A model generated the notes under the pieces. That model saw nothing but the letters and a program-made list of their open reading frames with translations, was not told the DNA's origin and ran no database searches. A program made the translations under genes and the position numbers. Positions 21,670 to 34,129 of a DNA stretch of 64,000 nt are shown piece by piece. This DNA is from Pyropia yezoensis (lineage: Eukaryota; Rhodophyta; Bangiophyceae; Bangiales; Bangiaceae). The stretch covers positions 13,885,420 through 13,949,419 of the forward strand of contig CM020620.1 in NCBI GenBank assembly GCA_009829735.1, read 5' to 3'. Each line of letters opens with the position of its first letter. Positions within the stretch are counted from its first letter, which is position 1.

Positions 21670-24600
21670 GTGGCGCCCCCGCCTACGCCTGCGAGATAGC
21701 AGAAGATTCAGTAAGGCCAGAGAATTGCCTTCGTCCAGAGACTAAGTAAAACCACTTGCTGTTTTGTCAGACAAGTCAGCCCGATCCCGATTTGAGCACG
21801 CGAGGAAAAAGGGAGGCGCTCGTGGTGAAAGGCAGTCGTCAATTCCTCTGCGCTTCCCGCTAATTCCGCTCTCTGTCGATGGCCGCCCGTGACCCGACGG
21901 CGCTTGCGCGGCATCGGAGTACCCAATCTCTGCTTTGGTCGCATGCCATCACGCCACAGGGCAATGTGAAGGGGGGGGAGACAGGGCGTGAACGGACTGC
22001 TCGTGACATGCCCGCCTGCGCTTTCCGAGTCGCAAACCAACACGAGGATCCGCGCGCGCGCTTCTCTCGGCTCCAGAAAGACCCGCGCACGGGCTTCCAT
22101 GACGCTGCGCGGTCCACCTCTGTGGTGCCCAGACGCTGCGCGGCTGACGGCGGATGTCATCTCTCGTCGCCATGCCGTGAGTGGGGGGGCTGCTCCCCGT
22201 CACTTCTGGCGCTCTCCCGCTCCCTGCCGTCGTTGGGGCGGCCGCCGTCTCGGTCGCGCCTACGCCCGCCGGCGTCTTGGCCGCCGTCTTGGTCCCTCGC
22301 GCCACCGCCGGCGCCCCAGGCTGCCGTTTTGGTCCCGCCCACGCCCGTCGTCGCCTTGGCCGCCCCCCCACCCGCGGCATTGCCGTCCTCCATGATAGGG
22401 GTCAAGAGCCCGCGCCACCACTGGGCGCGGGCGTCACACGGACCCCCGCCTGCCCACCGCAACTAGGTGTCCTTGCCGCGCACCGGGAGATGCGGCTATT
22501 CCCCTTCGTAGGGAGGGGAGGGAGCGCATCCGCGGCGAGTCCCTACCCCCGTCCGCGTCCCCGCGGACCGCCTCGCCCGACCCCGCCGGCGCCGCTGCGA
22601 GCCTTCTTGTGCAGCCGTGGCGCCTCACCGACGCGCCAAAGACGCTTCTGCCAGGAGCGCAATCCCGCCGAGTGCACGGGCACCCCACTCGGCCCCCCCC
22701 CCCCCCCCCGCCTACCCCCAGTTACCTCCCCCACGACCGTCCCCCGCCACCCGACGGCCGCCACGGGCAGCCCGACCGTTTTGATAAACACGTCGCGCGC
22801 GCGGACCGCCGCGGCATTCCCACCGACGCGGAGGATGCATCGTAGAAGAAACTGCCGCGTCTGCGACGGCTGCAACAGGAAAGCAAACGAGATGGCGGGA
22901 GGCGAGGGGGTGGGGAGGGGGTGGGGGGGGGGTTGGGAAGGGGAGGGGCCAGGTATTCCCGTCGTATGTACGAGCTCCCGTCTAAGAGCCCCGTCCCTGC
23001 GGCAACGGCGCCAACGCTGCCGGCCACCTTGAAGCCTTTCCTAAATTTAGGCGCCGATCGTCTGTGACCGGCTGGCCACGGCAGACGGCCGACGGAGGGG
23101 CCACGGTTTGCGCTCGCCCCCCGACCCGTCGTGGAGGTCGGGGGAGGCGCACGTCACTGCCAAGGCCGCAGACCAGACCCCGACCCGATTTCCAATCGTA
23201 GGTAGGTCCCCAGCTGCACAGACGCTGCCGGGCGGTGGCGGCCGCCCCGCCAACCGCGCCGCTCCAGCGTCGGCACATGCGTGGGCGGTGTGCCCCCCTG
23301 CCTCGCCTTTTTTTTTCCCACCGTGTCCTATTGTTTTCCATGCACGGCACCGTCCCACGCGCGGCAGGGCGGTCGGTACGGTACGGACCCTGTCTGGGAC
23401 GCGGGGCGCGGGCCTACCGGCGCAGCTGTGGGGAAACGCCGCTGGCACCGCCCAACGGAGCGGGACGGGCGGCATGCCGACATACCTACTGTATGTACAT
23501 ATGGGCCGGTACCTGCATCTGGACGAGGGAGCCTGCGTTCCTCCCCGACTCCGCCCCGCCGCCCCTCCTTCAGGGTCTGTCAGAAGCAGTCGAAACGCCT
23601 CCACCTCCCCCCCCCCCCCCAATCTCCTCCCCATCCCACCGCCGCCGCCACGGCCTTCCGACTTCGCCGCCACGGCCGCCCTCCGTCGCCTCCCAGCGGC
23701 CCCCTCATCCCGCCCAGCCGGCCTTGCGCGCCGGTGCCGCGCCGCGCCGCACCCGCGGCAGGCGCCGCGCCGCACGCTCCGCCCCGCCCTCGGTTGCAAG
23801 CACAGCCACCCACGCCCGCCGCGCTCCCGCTGCCCCCTCCTTCCGCCGCCCCCTCCACCGTGGGGGTCCTCCCTCGCCATCGCACCGCCGCCGCTGCCGT
23901 GAGCAGCAGCAGCAGCGGCGGCGGCGGCGGCGGCGGCGGAGGCGGCGGTGGCACGAGGTGATTCCTCGGTGCCGCCCCCCCCCCCCCCCCCCCCCCCCCC
24001 CCCCTGGCGCCGCCACCGCCACACCCAAGCTGGCCGCAACCCCCCCCCACGCGCGGGTGGAGTCCCCGCCGCTGCGCACCCCCACACGGGCGGGCCGACC
24101 GCGGGCGGGGGCGTCGGGAGGGGCGCTGTCCGCTGGTGCCGCCAGCGGTGACCCTGGCGGTGGTGTACTGGCGGTGACGGCGGGTGCTGGCAGCAGCCGC
24201 CCCCCGTGGCCAGGGAGAGAGAGACACGGGGCAAGGGCGGAGCGAGGGGAGGTGTCCGAGGTGCTCCCCGGCGGGCGGCACGGGCCCTGACCGTTGGAGC
24301 GCATCCCCTGCGACCGCGCCACGGACGCGCCACCCTACCCCGCCCCCCTTCCTGCTCGCCGCAGCCAACCGATGCGGCGGCAGGGGCGGGCGCGGCGATG
24401 CGGCGGGGAGCCCCCCGCTCCGCCACAGGGCGCCACGCCGTCGGTGGCGGCGGCGCGCCCTGTGGCGGGCGGCAGCAGCCGCGGCGGAGCGGCGCGGGCG
24501 TGAAAAGCACAGGGCGGGGCAGCGACAGTGGTCAACAGCAAGACAGACGGAAAAAAAAAAAAAAAAAAAGGCAGCAAGCCAACCCGCATCGACCCGACGG

Positions 24601-24735
24601 GGCGGCCGCGCAGCCGCGGCGGGCGGTGGGGCGGAGCGGGGGGGGCGGCCACCCGCGGGCGGCAGACGCACCAGCCGCGCCGCGGGCCGCCCCCGGCCAG
24701 CCACGGCGGGCGGGGTGGCCCACCGCGGGTGGCCC

Positions 24736-24774
<39 letters not shown>

Positions 24775-25981
24775 CGTCGCCGTCGTCGTCGCCGCCGCGC
24801 CAGAGCGGCAGCGGCCGTGGCCGCCGCGGTCGGGCTCACGGCGCGGACCGGCGGGGCGCAACAGCGGCGCACGGGGGGACGGCTGGGGGGACCACACCCC
24901 CGACACCTCCCTCCCCCCCACACCCCCCGCCCCCCCCCCGCCCCTTTCCCTTCCCCGGCGGCGGGAGCGCAGGCCGCAGGCAGCGGTCGGTGAACAGCGG
25001 CGGGCACGCACGGGGCCCCCTCTCTCCCCGCCACGACAACGACGCGCGCGGGGGGGGGGTGGGGGGGGCGGCGGGGCCTCTCGCGCGCGGGGGCACGGCG
25101 GCGGCCGCCGGCGGCACGACACGACCACTGGGAGCGCCGTTTGAAAGTTGAAACAGCGGGTCTCCCTCCCCACCGCCCCCCGTCGGCCGCCACGCGCCAC
25201 GCGCGTCCCCCCATTCAAACCCAACCCCCCCCCCCCCCCCCCCACCGCCAAAGGCCGTGCGCTGCGGACCCGCGTGGGCGAGGCGCCCCGCGGGTGGGCG
25301 GGCGCCCCGCGCGCGCCGCTGCCCCTGTGCTCCCCACCCCACCCCCCCCCTCCCCCGGCACCTCCCCCCCCACGCCCCCTTGCCCCACCTGCCCGTCGCT
25401 GCACCCGGCGCTCTACCCCTTCCCGTCGCCGCGCCGCAGGCCGGCGGTGCGGGCCGGCGGGGGCGCCGACGCCCCCCACGCCGGCCGTGGCGCGCTGCCG
25501 CCCCACGCCAGTGCACTGTGGGCGGGCGGACGGCCGGGCGGGCGGGCGGGCGGGCGGGCGGGCGGGCGGGCGGGCGGGCGGGCGGGCGGGCGGGCGGGCG
25601 GTGCGCGCCGGTCGGCCAGCCCGTCTCCCGACGCCAGGCGCTGACGCTGCCCCCCGGCCCCGCCACCCACCTTGGTCACCCACTGCAGCCCCACCCACGA
25701 GGTCCCCACTGTCACCCCCCCCCCCCCCCCCCTCCCCCCTCTCCTTGTAGGTTGCCCCCCCGCTTGTGGTGCCGCTCCCGCCCCCCGCCGACCTCACCTC
25801 CTGGTCCTGCGGGGAATCCGCTCCTCGGCGGTCGGCCGCTCCCTCACCCCCCCCCCCGCCCCCCTCATCTAACCCGCTCCTGCCCCCCCCCCCCCCCCGC
25901 TCCCGCCCCAACCCCCCCCCCCCCGCTCCCGCCCCTCCACCCCGCCCCCGTCGGCCGCGTCGACACGGGAGCGGGGCCGCC
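21670..25981. other. Low-complexity intergenic block
   Basis: About 4.3 kb of GC-rich DNA. It holds a 30-base C run (23975-24004), (GCC)n near 24737-24775, an A run in 24550-24570 and a tetranucleotide GGCG array near 25530-25602. One small item stands out: CRVCDGC at about 22853-22873. A palindromic TGTATGTACATA occurs at 23490-23501. Open frames of up to ~540 codons on the minus strand are composition effects. Confidence 0.45.
25530..25602 (+). repeat. (GGGC)n tetranucleotide array
   Basis: About 18 near-perfect GGCG/GGGC units. It lies ~380 bp upstream of the SNF2-family start codon and may be part of its promoter or 5' UTR. Confidence 0.9.
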
Positions 25982-26042
25982 ATGGCGTCGCTGCCGGCAC
26001 TGCCGCCCCGCCGCCCGCCGCCCGCCGCGCCGTTGCGCCCGC

Positions 26043-26074
<32 letters not shown>

Positions 26075-26114
26075 ATTCGGTTGGACGACGGCGGCGACGG
26101 TGGCGACGGCCTCG

Positions 26115-26154
<40 letters not shown>

Positions 26155-26550
26155 CGGTGGCGGCTTTTACGCGGGGCCCTTTTGCCCCGACTTTGGGGAC
26201 CCCGTCGACGTTGCCGACGGCGGCGGCGGCGGCCAGGGTGCGGCCGCCGCCGCCGCCGCGGCTGGTCGCCCGCCGGGCGTGGGAGCCCCCCCGCCCCCGG
26301 CCACCCCCGCCACCGTCGACGCCGTGACGACGACGACGGCGGCCGCCGGCGGGGAATCCTCCCCCGCCGACGGGGTGCTGGTCGCGGGGGGGGCCCGCCT
26401 GGCCGTGCCGCCCGCCGTGTGGGCGCGCCTCTACCCCTTCCAGCGGGCGGGGGTGGCCTGGCTGTGGTCCCTCCACCCCGCTGCCAGCGGCGACGGTGGC
26501 GGCGGCGGCGACGGCGGCAGCGGCGGCGGGCGCCCCCCCTCGGGCGGCAT

Positions 26551-26581
<31 letters not shown>

Positions 26582-28031
26582 GTCCAGCTGGCCGCCTACA
26601 TGGCCGCCCTGTGCGGCACCCCCGACACCCGCACGGCGGCGGTGCTGGTGGCCGCGCCGCTGAGCCTCCTCCGCCACTGGGCGACGACGCTGGCCGACTG
26701 GCTGGCCGCCGCCGCGACGGTGGTGACCTACCACGGCGGGGAGGCGGCCAAGCGGGACGCGGCGGCCGCCGCGACCGCCGCGACGCCGCCCCACCCGGTG
26801 GTGGTGCTGACCACGTACGGCACCCTCCGGGCGGGGGGCGGCGCCGTGCTGGCCGCCGCCCGGCCGGCCGGCTGGGACCTCCTCGTTGCGGATGAGGGGC
26901 ACCTGCTGGCCAACCCGCGGACCGCCACCACCCGGGCGGTGCGGGGCGTGGCCGCCCGCCAACGGCTGGTCGTGACAGGCACCCCCCTGGCCAACCGGCT
27001 GGCCGAGCTGTGGGCCCTCTACGACGTTGCCTGCCCGGGGCTCCTCGGCAGCGCCCACCACTTTCGTGTCACCTACAATGACCCAATCGTCGCCGCCCGC
27101 GAGCGGTACGCGTCGGCCTATGCGCGGCGGGTGGGGGCCACCGCCCACGCGGCGCTCGGCCGGGCCATTGGCGCCCGCTTCCTCCGCCGCACCAAGGCCG
27201 ACGCGTTTGGGGAGGGGGGGGGGGCGCTCGGCGCCCTCCCCGCCGGTGGCGGCGGTGCCACCCCCGCCGCCACCTGCACGGTCACCGCCGCCGCGGGCAC
27301 CCCGCCGGGGGGCGCGTCAGCGGGGGGGGGGGGGGGGGGCGTCGCCGCCGCCCCCCCCGCCCCCCGTGGGGCGCACAAGAACGAGCTCCTCGTTTGGGTG
27401 CAGCTGTCTCCTGCGCAGGAGACGCTCTACCGCGCGTTCCTCGCGTCGACGACCGTCGAGCGGGTGCTGCGGCACAGGGTGTCGCCGCTGGCGGCGCTGC
27501 AGGTGCTCCTCGGCGTGTGCAGTGACCCGGCTCGGGTGGCGGCGTCGCTGCAGGCAGACCGCGTCGGCGGGGGGGAGGGGGTGCCCGCGGGGGGGGGGGG
27601 GGGGGGGGGAAACCCGCCCCCTCGGGGGGGGACGACCTCGCCGCGTCCATGGCGCGGCTGGCGCTGCGCTCGCCCCCACCTGCCAGCAACGGCGGCGGCG
27701 GCAGCGTCGGCGGCGGTGGCAGTGGCGGTGGCGGTGGCGGTGGCGGTGGCGGTGGCGGTGGCGGTGTCAAGAGCGGGGGTGACGCCAGCGGGGTGGCCCC
27801 CCCCGCGGCGGCAGCGGCGGTGAATGCCAAGCTCACCGTGCTGCTGGCGCTCCTCGCCCGCTTCCGCGCGGGCGGCCACCGCACGCTCGTCTTTTCCTCC
27901 TCCCGCACCCTCCTCGACGTGGTCGCCGCCACCCTGGACGCACACGGCATGGACGGGGTCGTGCGGCTGGACGGGCGCATGAACAGCCCCGCCCGGGAGG
28001 CGGTGGTGGCCGCCTTCAACGCCCCCGCCGA

Positions 28032-28062
<31 letters not shown>

Positions 28063-29537
28063 CCCCCTCCCCCCTCGGTGATGCTGCTGACCAAGCAGGT
28101 GGGCGCGCTGGGCCTCACCCTCACCGCCGCCACCCGCGTCGTCCTCTTTGAGCCCCACTGGTCCCCCGCCGCCGACGCGCAGGCGGTGGACCGGGCGTAC
28201 CGCATTGGCCAGACGCGGGACGTGCTCGTCTTTCGGCTGGTCATGGCGGGGGGGATTGAGGAGCGGATTGTGCGGCGGCAGGTGGCCAAGCAGGGGCTCG
28301 CCCGGCTCCTCGGCGCGTCAGCGGGGGTGGGCGTCGGGTCGGGGGGGGCGCGCGGGTCTGCTGCCACGACCGCCGCCGCCACGGCCGCCACTGCTACCAC
28401 CGCCGCTGGCGGCGGCGGCCCAGGTGGCCGTGACGGGGGCGCGACGGCGGCCATGGACGGCGGCCGCTTCTTCTCCGCCGCCGAGCTGTACGACGTCTTC
28501 TCGCTGGGCAACGTCGCAGACGCGCCAACGGCGCGGCTGTTTGCCGACACCCTCGCCGCGCGGCCCGACACGGCGGCGGTACGGCGGCACGTCCGCCGCG
28601 TCGCCGCCGAGGTGGGGTGGCTGGCGGGGCAGCCCGCGCCGGGCGGCCGGGTGCTGGGCGTGTCCCACTGGGACCTGGTGTTTGGGGGGGGAGACGGGCG
28701 CCTTGCGGGGGCGGGGGGGGGGGGGGGGCGTCGTCGGACCCCGCACAGCCGCGCCCGCCGCCACCCCCGCCGCCGCCACACGAGGCGGCCGTGCCCGACC
28801 GGCGGCCGCGGGGCCCGCCGCCACCGCCGCCGCGGGTACCGGCTGCAGAGACGGGCGGGGTGGCGTGGCGGCCGACCGCCCCGCCCCGCCGGCAGGTGCT
28901 CATTGAGGACGATGAGCCGACCGTCGACGGGGCAGACGTGGCGGCGGCGGCCGTGTCGTGGACCACCGCCGCGGCAGCGACGGCGGCGGCGGCGGCGGCA
29001 GCGGCGGCGTCGGTGGCCGTGGGGGCGGGGGTGGGGGGAGCCGCCACGGTGCCGCCGGCCGCGCCGCCGGCCGCTGAGCCAGACACACGACGGGGGGGGG
29101 CGCCGGCCGCGCGGGCGCCGCTGCGGCTGGTGCCGCCGCCGCCGCCGCGGCTGCCGCGCCAACCCCCGTCACGGTCGCCCGCGCCGCCGGCTGACGCTCC
29201 GGCCGTCGCACCCGCTGCGGCGACCACGGCGGCGGCGGCTGCAGCGGCGGCGGCGCCGTCGCCACCTTCGCCGCAGCCAGCAACGGCGACGGTGGATGGC
29301 GGTGGCAGCGGCGGTGGCAGCGGCGGTGGCGGCGGCGGCGGCGGCGGCAGCGGTGGCGGCGGCCAGCCGGTACGGGTGGCCGTTGCGGGGCGGTCGCCGC
29401 CCGCTGTCGTGCAGCCGCCGCCGCCCCCGCGGGCGGCGCGGGGCGGGTCGGGCGAGCCGCGTGGTCCGGCGGCGGCGGCCGCGGCGCCTCGGCGGAAGCG
29501 GGTGGTGGTCATCCCAGACTCGGACGATGAGTCGTAA
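25982..29537 (+). CDS. SNF2-family DNA translocase, ERCC6L/PICH-like (interrupted only at two poly-G tracts)
   Basis: ATG 25982 opens a Gly/Ala-rich N-terminus, then a complete SNF2 ATPase. Visible motifs are YPFQRAGVAWLW, Walker A DDMGTGKT (Lys199), DEGH (residues 304-307, in place of DEAH), VVTGTPLANRLAELW and LRRTK. The C-terminal helicase lobe has HRTLVFSSSRTLLDVV, RLDGRMNS, LTKQVGALGLTLTAATRVV, and DAQAVDRAYRIGQ. The TLTAATRVV/AYRIGQ block and the following FFSAAELYDVFSLG resemble ERCC6L (PICH) and plant CHR24-type proteins more than CSB or RAD54. ERCC6L resolves ultrafine anaphase bridges; that role here is an inference. The frame changes at G runs 27589-27609 and 28713-28728, which suggests homopolymer miscounts. 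The tail has two hydrophobic-acidic motifs, QVLIEDDE and VVVIPDSDDES, the latter at the very C-terminus. They look like SUMO-interaction motifs. No introns are evident. Confidence 0.8.
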
Positions 29538-30030
29538 ATAGTTGTTGCACTGGTGGGGCCGGGGGGGGGGTAGCGCGCGGCTGTTGGTGGGGCGGCAGGA
29601 GCGAGCCACTGTGCGAGGGGAATGCCAATGGTCGCACGACCGCTGCGCTCCGTGTCCGCTCCGGGACAACCAGGACGGAGGACTGCTGCCGAGGCCAAAG
29701 TAGACGCCCGCTATGAGATACTGTTCGTGCCCGGGGGGCTGAGGCTTGCACCTCCAAGCGCCGGGAAAACACGGGCGCTGGGCTTGCTGCTCTGGTCTCC
29801 ACCGGGGTCCACACCAGCCGCCTCGGACACGCTCATCCCCCACACCGACGCGTGCTGCCCTCCCAGCCTCTGCTCGTCCACGCGTCGAAAGGTAGTTGCC
29901 TGTGCCCAACTGTATGTACATACACGCACATCCATCCCCCCTCCACGGCAGCCTCAGGCACCTCTGGCTTCCTTTTCGCAGCGTCTAGCCACGCCCCCCC
30001 CCCCCCCCCCCCCCCCCCGCCACCAGTCCT
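29538..30030. other. Intergenic spacer between convergent SNF2 and transketolase genes
   Basis: Contains the 3' ends of both genes. A palindromic TATGTACATA at 29913-29922 gives TGTACATA on either strand, about 110 bases past the transketolase stop. A ~25-base C run lies just before the transketolase stop (about 29994-30018). Confidence 0.5.
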
Positions 30031-32414
30031 TCACACCACCAACGCGCGGGCGCGGTCGGCCACAGCGTCTGGGGTAAAGCCAAAGTAGGCGAGCACCTCC
30101 TCCCCCGGCCCCGACCGCCCAAACTGCTCAATCGACACGGCGTGGTCGGCGTAGCGGCTCCACCCAAACGCCGCCGCCGCCTCGACCGACAGGCGGCGCT
30201 CGCGGCCCACCGCCGGGGGCAGGACCGCCTCCTTGTACTCGGCCGGCTGCGCCTCAAACACCTCCCAGCAGGGCAGCGACACGGTGCGGACGGTGAGGCC
30301 GTCGGCACGGAGCCGCTTCGCAGCGCCGACGATCACGTCCACCTCAGAGCCCGTGGCGATCAAGAGGAGCTGCGGTGACTCCCCGTCGGGGCTATTGTCC
30401 GACAGCACGTAGCCGCCCCGCTTGGCGCCGTCGTAGCTGCCCTCGTCGAGCTTTCCCGTGCCCTGACGCGTCAGGACCAGGAGGGTGGGGGTGGTCTTGG
30501 CGTGCAGCCCCACCGCGTAGGCGGCGGCCGTCTCGGTCGCATCGGCAGGGCGGAACACCTGCATGTTGGGCATGGCACGGAAGGTGGCGAGCTGCTCAAT
30601 CGACTGGTGGGTGGGGCCGTCCTCCCCACAGCCAACGCTGTCGTGCGTCGTCACGTACAAGACGCCCAGGTGGCTCAGCGCCGCAAGCCGCATGGCCGCC
30701 TTGGCGTAATCCGTAAAGATGGTGAACGTGGCGCAGTAGGGGCGGAGGCCATAGCCCGCAGCGATGATGCCGTTGGTGGCCGCCGCCATGGCGTGCTCTC
30801 GCACCCCATACCGGATGTTCCGCCCCGCACGGTCGGTGGCGGAAAAGTCGGTCGAGTCCTCAATCAGCGTCAGGTTGCTGGGCGCCAGGTCGGCCGAGCC
30901 GCCTACCAAGTTGGGCAACGCCGCCGCCAGAATCTGCAGCAGCCCCGCCGACGCCTTGCGCGTCGCCATGCCGTCCGCGTCGGCCGCAAAGGCCTGCATC
31001 TTGGCCTCCCAGTCGCCGGGCAGGGCGCCCTCCACCACCGCCGACTCAAAGGCGGCCGCCTTTTCGGGCTCAGCCGCCGCGTAGCGCGCGAACAGGGCCT
31101 CCCAGTCGGCCTGCAGGGCCGCGCCCGTCTCCACCTTTTGGCGGCAGTGGGTGAGCACCTCGTCGGGTACCTCAAACGGCTTGTACCGCCAGTTCAACGC
31201 CTGGCGCGTCAGGGCTACCTCCTCTTCGCCCAGCGCGGACCCGTGCGAGGCGGCGGTGTTGCCCTTGTTGGGCGACCCAAACCCAATCGTCGTCACAATG
31301 TTGATGAGGGTGGGCTTGTCCGTGCACGCCTTGGCCTCTTCGATGGCCTTCTCGATAGACGCCAAGTCCGAGTTGCCATTTGGAACGTCAAGCACCTGCC
31401 AGCCGTACGAGCGGTACCGGTCCGACGTGTCCTCTGACATGGCCAGATCCGTTGACCCGTCTGGAGCGGCCATTGAAAGACGTATGGGAAGCAAGCACAC
31501 CAGCACAAGGACAAAAAAAGCTCGAAGAGTCAGTACAGCGCACCACGTTACCCCGCCAAGGTTGATGATCACCTCGTGTAAACCCATCCAAAAGAAGCGC
31601 ACTAGCCAACCAGCCCACGGAAGAAACCAACAGACGTACCGATCGAGATGGAGTTGTCGTCATAGATGGCAATGAGCTTGCCAAGCCCTAGATGCCCAGC
31701 CAAGGAGCACGCCTCGGAGCTCATGCCCTCCATCACGCACCCGTCGCCCATGATGCAATACGTATAGTTATCGATGATGGTAAACTCGTCCGTGTTGTAC
31801 GTCGCAGCCGCGTGCGCCTCAGCAATGGCCATCCCCACCGCGTTGCAGATGCCCTGCCCCAGCGGCCCCGTAGTCACCTCCACTCCCGGCGTATCGTTGC
31901 TCTCTGGGTGCCCCGGGGTCGCAGAGTTGAGCTGCCGAAACTGCTGGATGTCCTCCAGCGACACGGACGCAAAGCCGTACAGGTAGAGCAGCGAGTAGAT
32001 GAGCATGGAGCCGTGGCCCGCAGAAAGCACAAAGCGGTCGCGGTTGATAAACTTGGGGTTGCGGGGGTTAAACCGCAGGTGCCGGTCCCACAGCGCAAAC
32101 GCGGTGGGGGCCATCCCCATGGGCATCCCCGGGTGGCCGCTCTGCGCCTTTTCCACAGCATCTACAGCCAAGAACCGGATCGTGTTGACCGCCTTGTCCG
32201 TGAAGGGCTCCCCCGTCTGCATCAGCTCCGCGGGGACTGCCGACGACTCGGGCGCCGCCGCGTCCATCCGCGGCGCACCTCGCCGGGCAGCCACCACGCG
32301 GCGGCGGGCGGCGGCGGCGCCGGGAGCACGAATGCGGGAGCCAACCCATGCCGTCTGGTCGGGACGGCCGCCGGCCAGGCGGCCAACCGACACGGGCGCG
32401 CCCACAAACGCCAT
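30031..32414 (-). CDS. tkt: Transketolase, plastid-targeted (2 exons)
   Basis: Exon 1 is 32414-31640 and exon 2 is 31460-30031, giving 734 residues. The 179-bp intron (GTACGT donor, CTCCAG acceptor) falls within DDNSISI|DGSTDL, exactly where transketolases read DDN-ISIDG. Thiamine-diphosphate enzyme motifs are present: SGHPGMPMG, the GDGCVMEG pyrophosphate loop, [18 protein letters not shown] with the catalytic Glu, [14 protein letters not shown] and a C-terminal [12 protein letters not shown]. The N-terminal ~50 residues ([13 protein letters not shown]..., rich in Arg/Ala/Val with a Phe at position 3) suit a plastid transit peptide, and a near-N-terminal Phe is a known feature of red algal and glaucophyte transit peptides. 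The enzyme moves two-carbon units between sugar phosphates in the Calvin cycle and pentose phosphate pathway. Without splicing the protein would lose this loop, so the intron is well supported. Confidence 0.95.
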
Positions 32415-34129
32415 GGTGCCCAAGCGGGTGGGGGGAAGAAGGTCGACTCGCTCCGGGTGCTCCAGGCGAGTCCGCGCGCGGGAGGAAGGAGGGCTGCGTT
32501 CACAAAGAGAGGCGCCGGCGTGTAGAAAGCGGGCTGCAGGCCGAGGGGAGTTGGGGTGGGGTACCAACAAAACGCAGCCAGAGGCAACCAGGAGGGAGAC
32601 GTGAAGATAGGGATGGAGGGGCTGTCATCAAGGGGGAAACGACATGCAAACCGGGTCGCATCATCGCAGCCCCCCCCCCCCGCAGAGCGTCGGCTGGACA
32701 GCCGGCTCCTCACACGGCCCAGACTCGCCGCGGCACGGCAACCAGTCCCTGGACGCCATCCGGTGGGTCAGCCACTCGGAGCGCCTGCAAAACCGTCTCT
32801 CACCCTCGGGCAAAGCCGGTGGACGCGACCGCGACGGCTGTGGGTGAGTCGGTGATCCTCGAGCCGCCAGCCTCCCACGCTCCCCTCAGTGGGACTGGAT
32901 GGCTGCTGTCCCATTGGTTCCAGCACGTGCCAGAGGCGTGCACTCTTTTTGCATGGGAGATACCGAAAGATACAAGCACACGAGTGTGACATTTGATTCA
33001 ACTGCAAGCCTTTCTCGGTCAAGTGGCACCCGTCTCCCGAACAACACCCTTTCTCGAAGCGTGAGCTACGGGTAAATGGTAATGCACCTGCTCTCACATA
33101 CGACGGGGCAGGCAGGAGCATCGTATCTGACCGCCCCTGAATTTTTTTTCGGGAATTCTGGACACCGCTTGCATCTGTCTTTGGAGGTGCTTTGGGATCC
33201 TTGTTTGAAATACTAATAACGTTTGCCATTGTTTGCAAGAGACTCACCAAAGCCCTCTTTGAACAGCTTCGAAATCAAGGAGAGCTTGCTTCGAGGAGCA
33301 TGTGGCAGCCTGCCGCAACACTCCTCCTTCCGTGCTCGCCACCTTGGATGCTGCCTAATGCTTTTTCTACTTGCCTGCGTACGACCGCTCATCCTCCCCC
33401 CGTCGCTTCTGCTTCCACCCCACTCATCCCCGCCCCCGCCCTCCGGCCCCCCCCAGCCCGCCCTATCTCTATACAGTCTTTCTCCATTGCTGAGACATCC
33501 TTTCTTGGGCACGGTGTCTAGCACAGTCTTTCTCCATTACTATCACCCCTTTTTGTCGATCGTCGCCATGCGGGAAATCACGAGACTCTCAGGTCGAACC
33601 TTATATTTGCAGCCTTGGACCGCCTTTGAGGGCACTTCTATCATGCGTCGACCTGCGATCGACCTGTTCATGGCAGCCCGTTCGGAAGAATAACTCCTAC
33701 TGATCTCGTGTGCGACGCTTTTCGCCGTGCGAAGATGACAAGGTCGAGACGAATTGGGCATCCGAGCCGCCAGTGCCTTGGGCACACCGCACTCCGGGTG
33801 ACTGCAGTAAGGGGCTCTCCAGGGCCTGCCCCGTGCCCAAGGCAACGCGGGGCAGGCGGGATGGGCAGGGGCTCTCTCGCCCGTGCCCGCTGGCACCGCA
33901 GAAGTCTTTCGAGGGGGGGGGGGTGGGGGGTGCTTCTACCAGTAGTTCCCGCCCCGCCGCTGCCTGCCCCAGCAAGGGGGGGGGGAGGGGGGGCGGCAGG
34001 GTGCTCCTGCCTGTCAAGTGCGGGGGGTCGGTGCCCCCCCTCCTCCTCGGAGGGGAGGATCGTGGGAGGGCTCCCATTTTAGCCCGCTGGATCTTCCGCT
34101 GGCTGCGTGGGGGGGGGGGGGAGTTGAGG
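32415..34129. other. Intergenic region upstream of transketolase
   Basis: Contains the transketolase promoter, in no recognisable form. Around 33470-33540 a 19-base direct repeat (ACAGTCTTTCTCCATT + G/A + CT) occurs twice, 48 bases apart. No gene was identified. Confidence 0.4.

Noticed and set aside
24532..26076. 514-codon minus-strand frame and overlapping 544-codon frame at 23580-25214
   Set aside because: GC-rich low complexity with tetranucleotide and poly-C runs. No start context, splice sites or recognisable domain.
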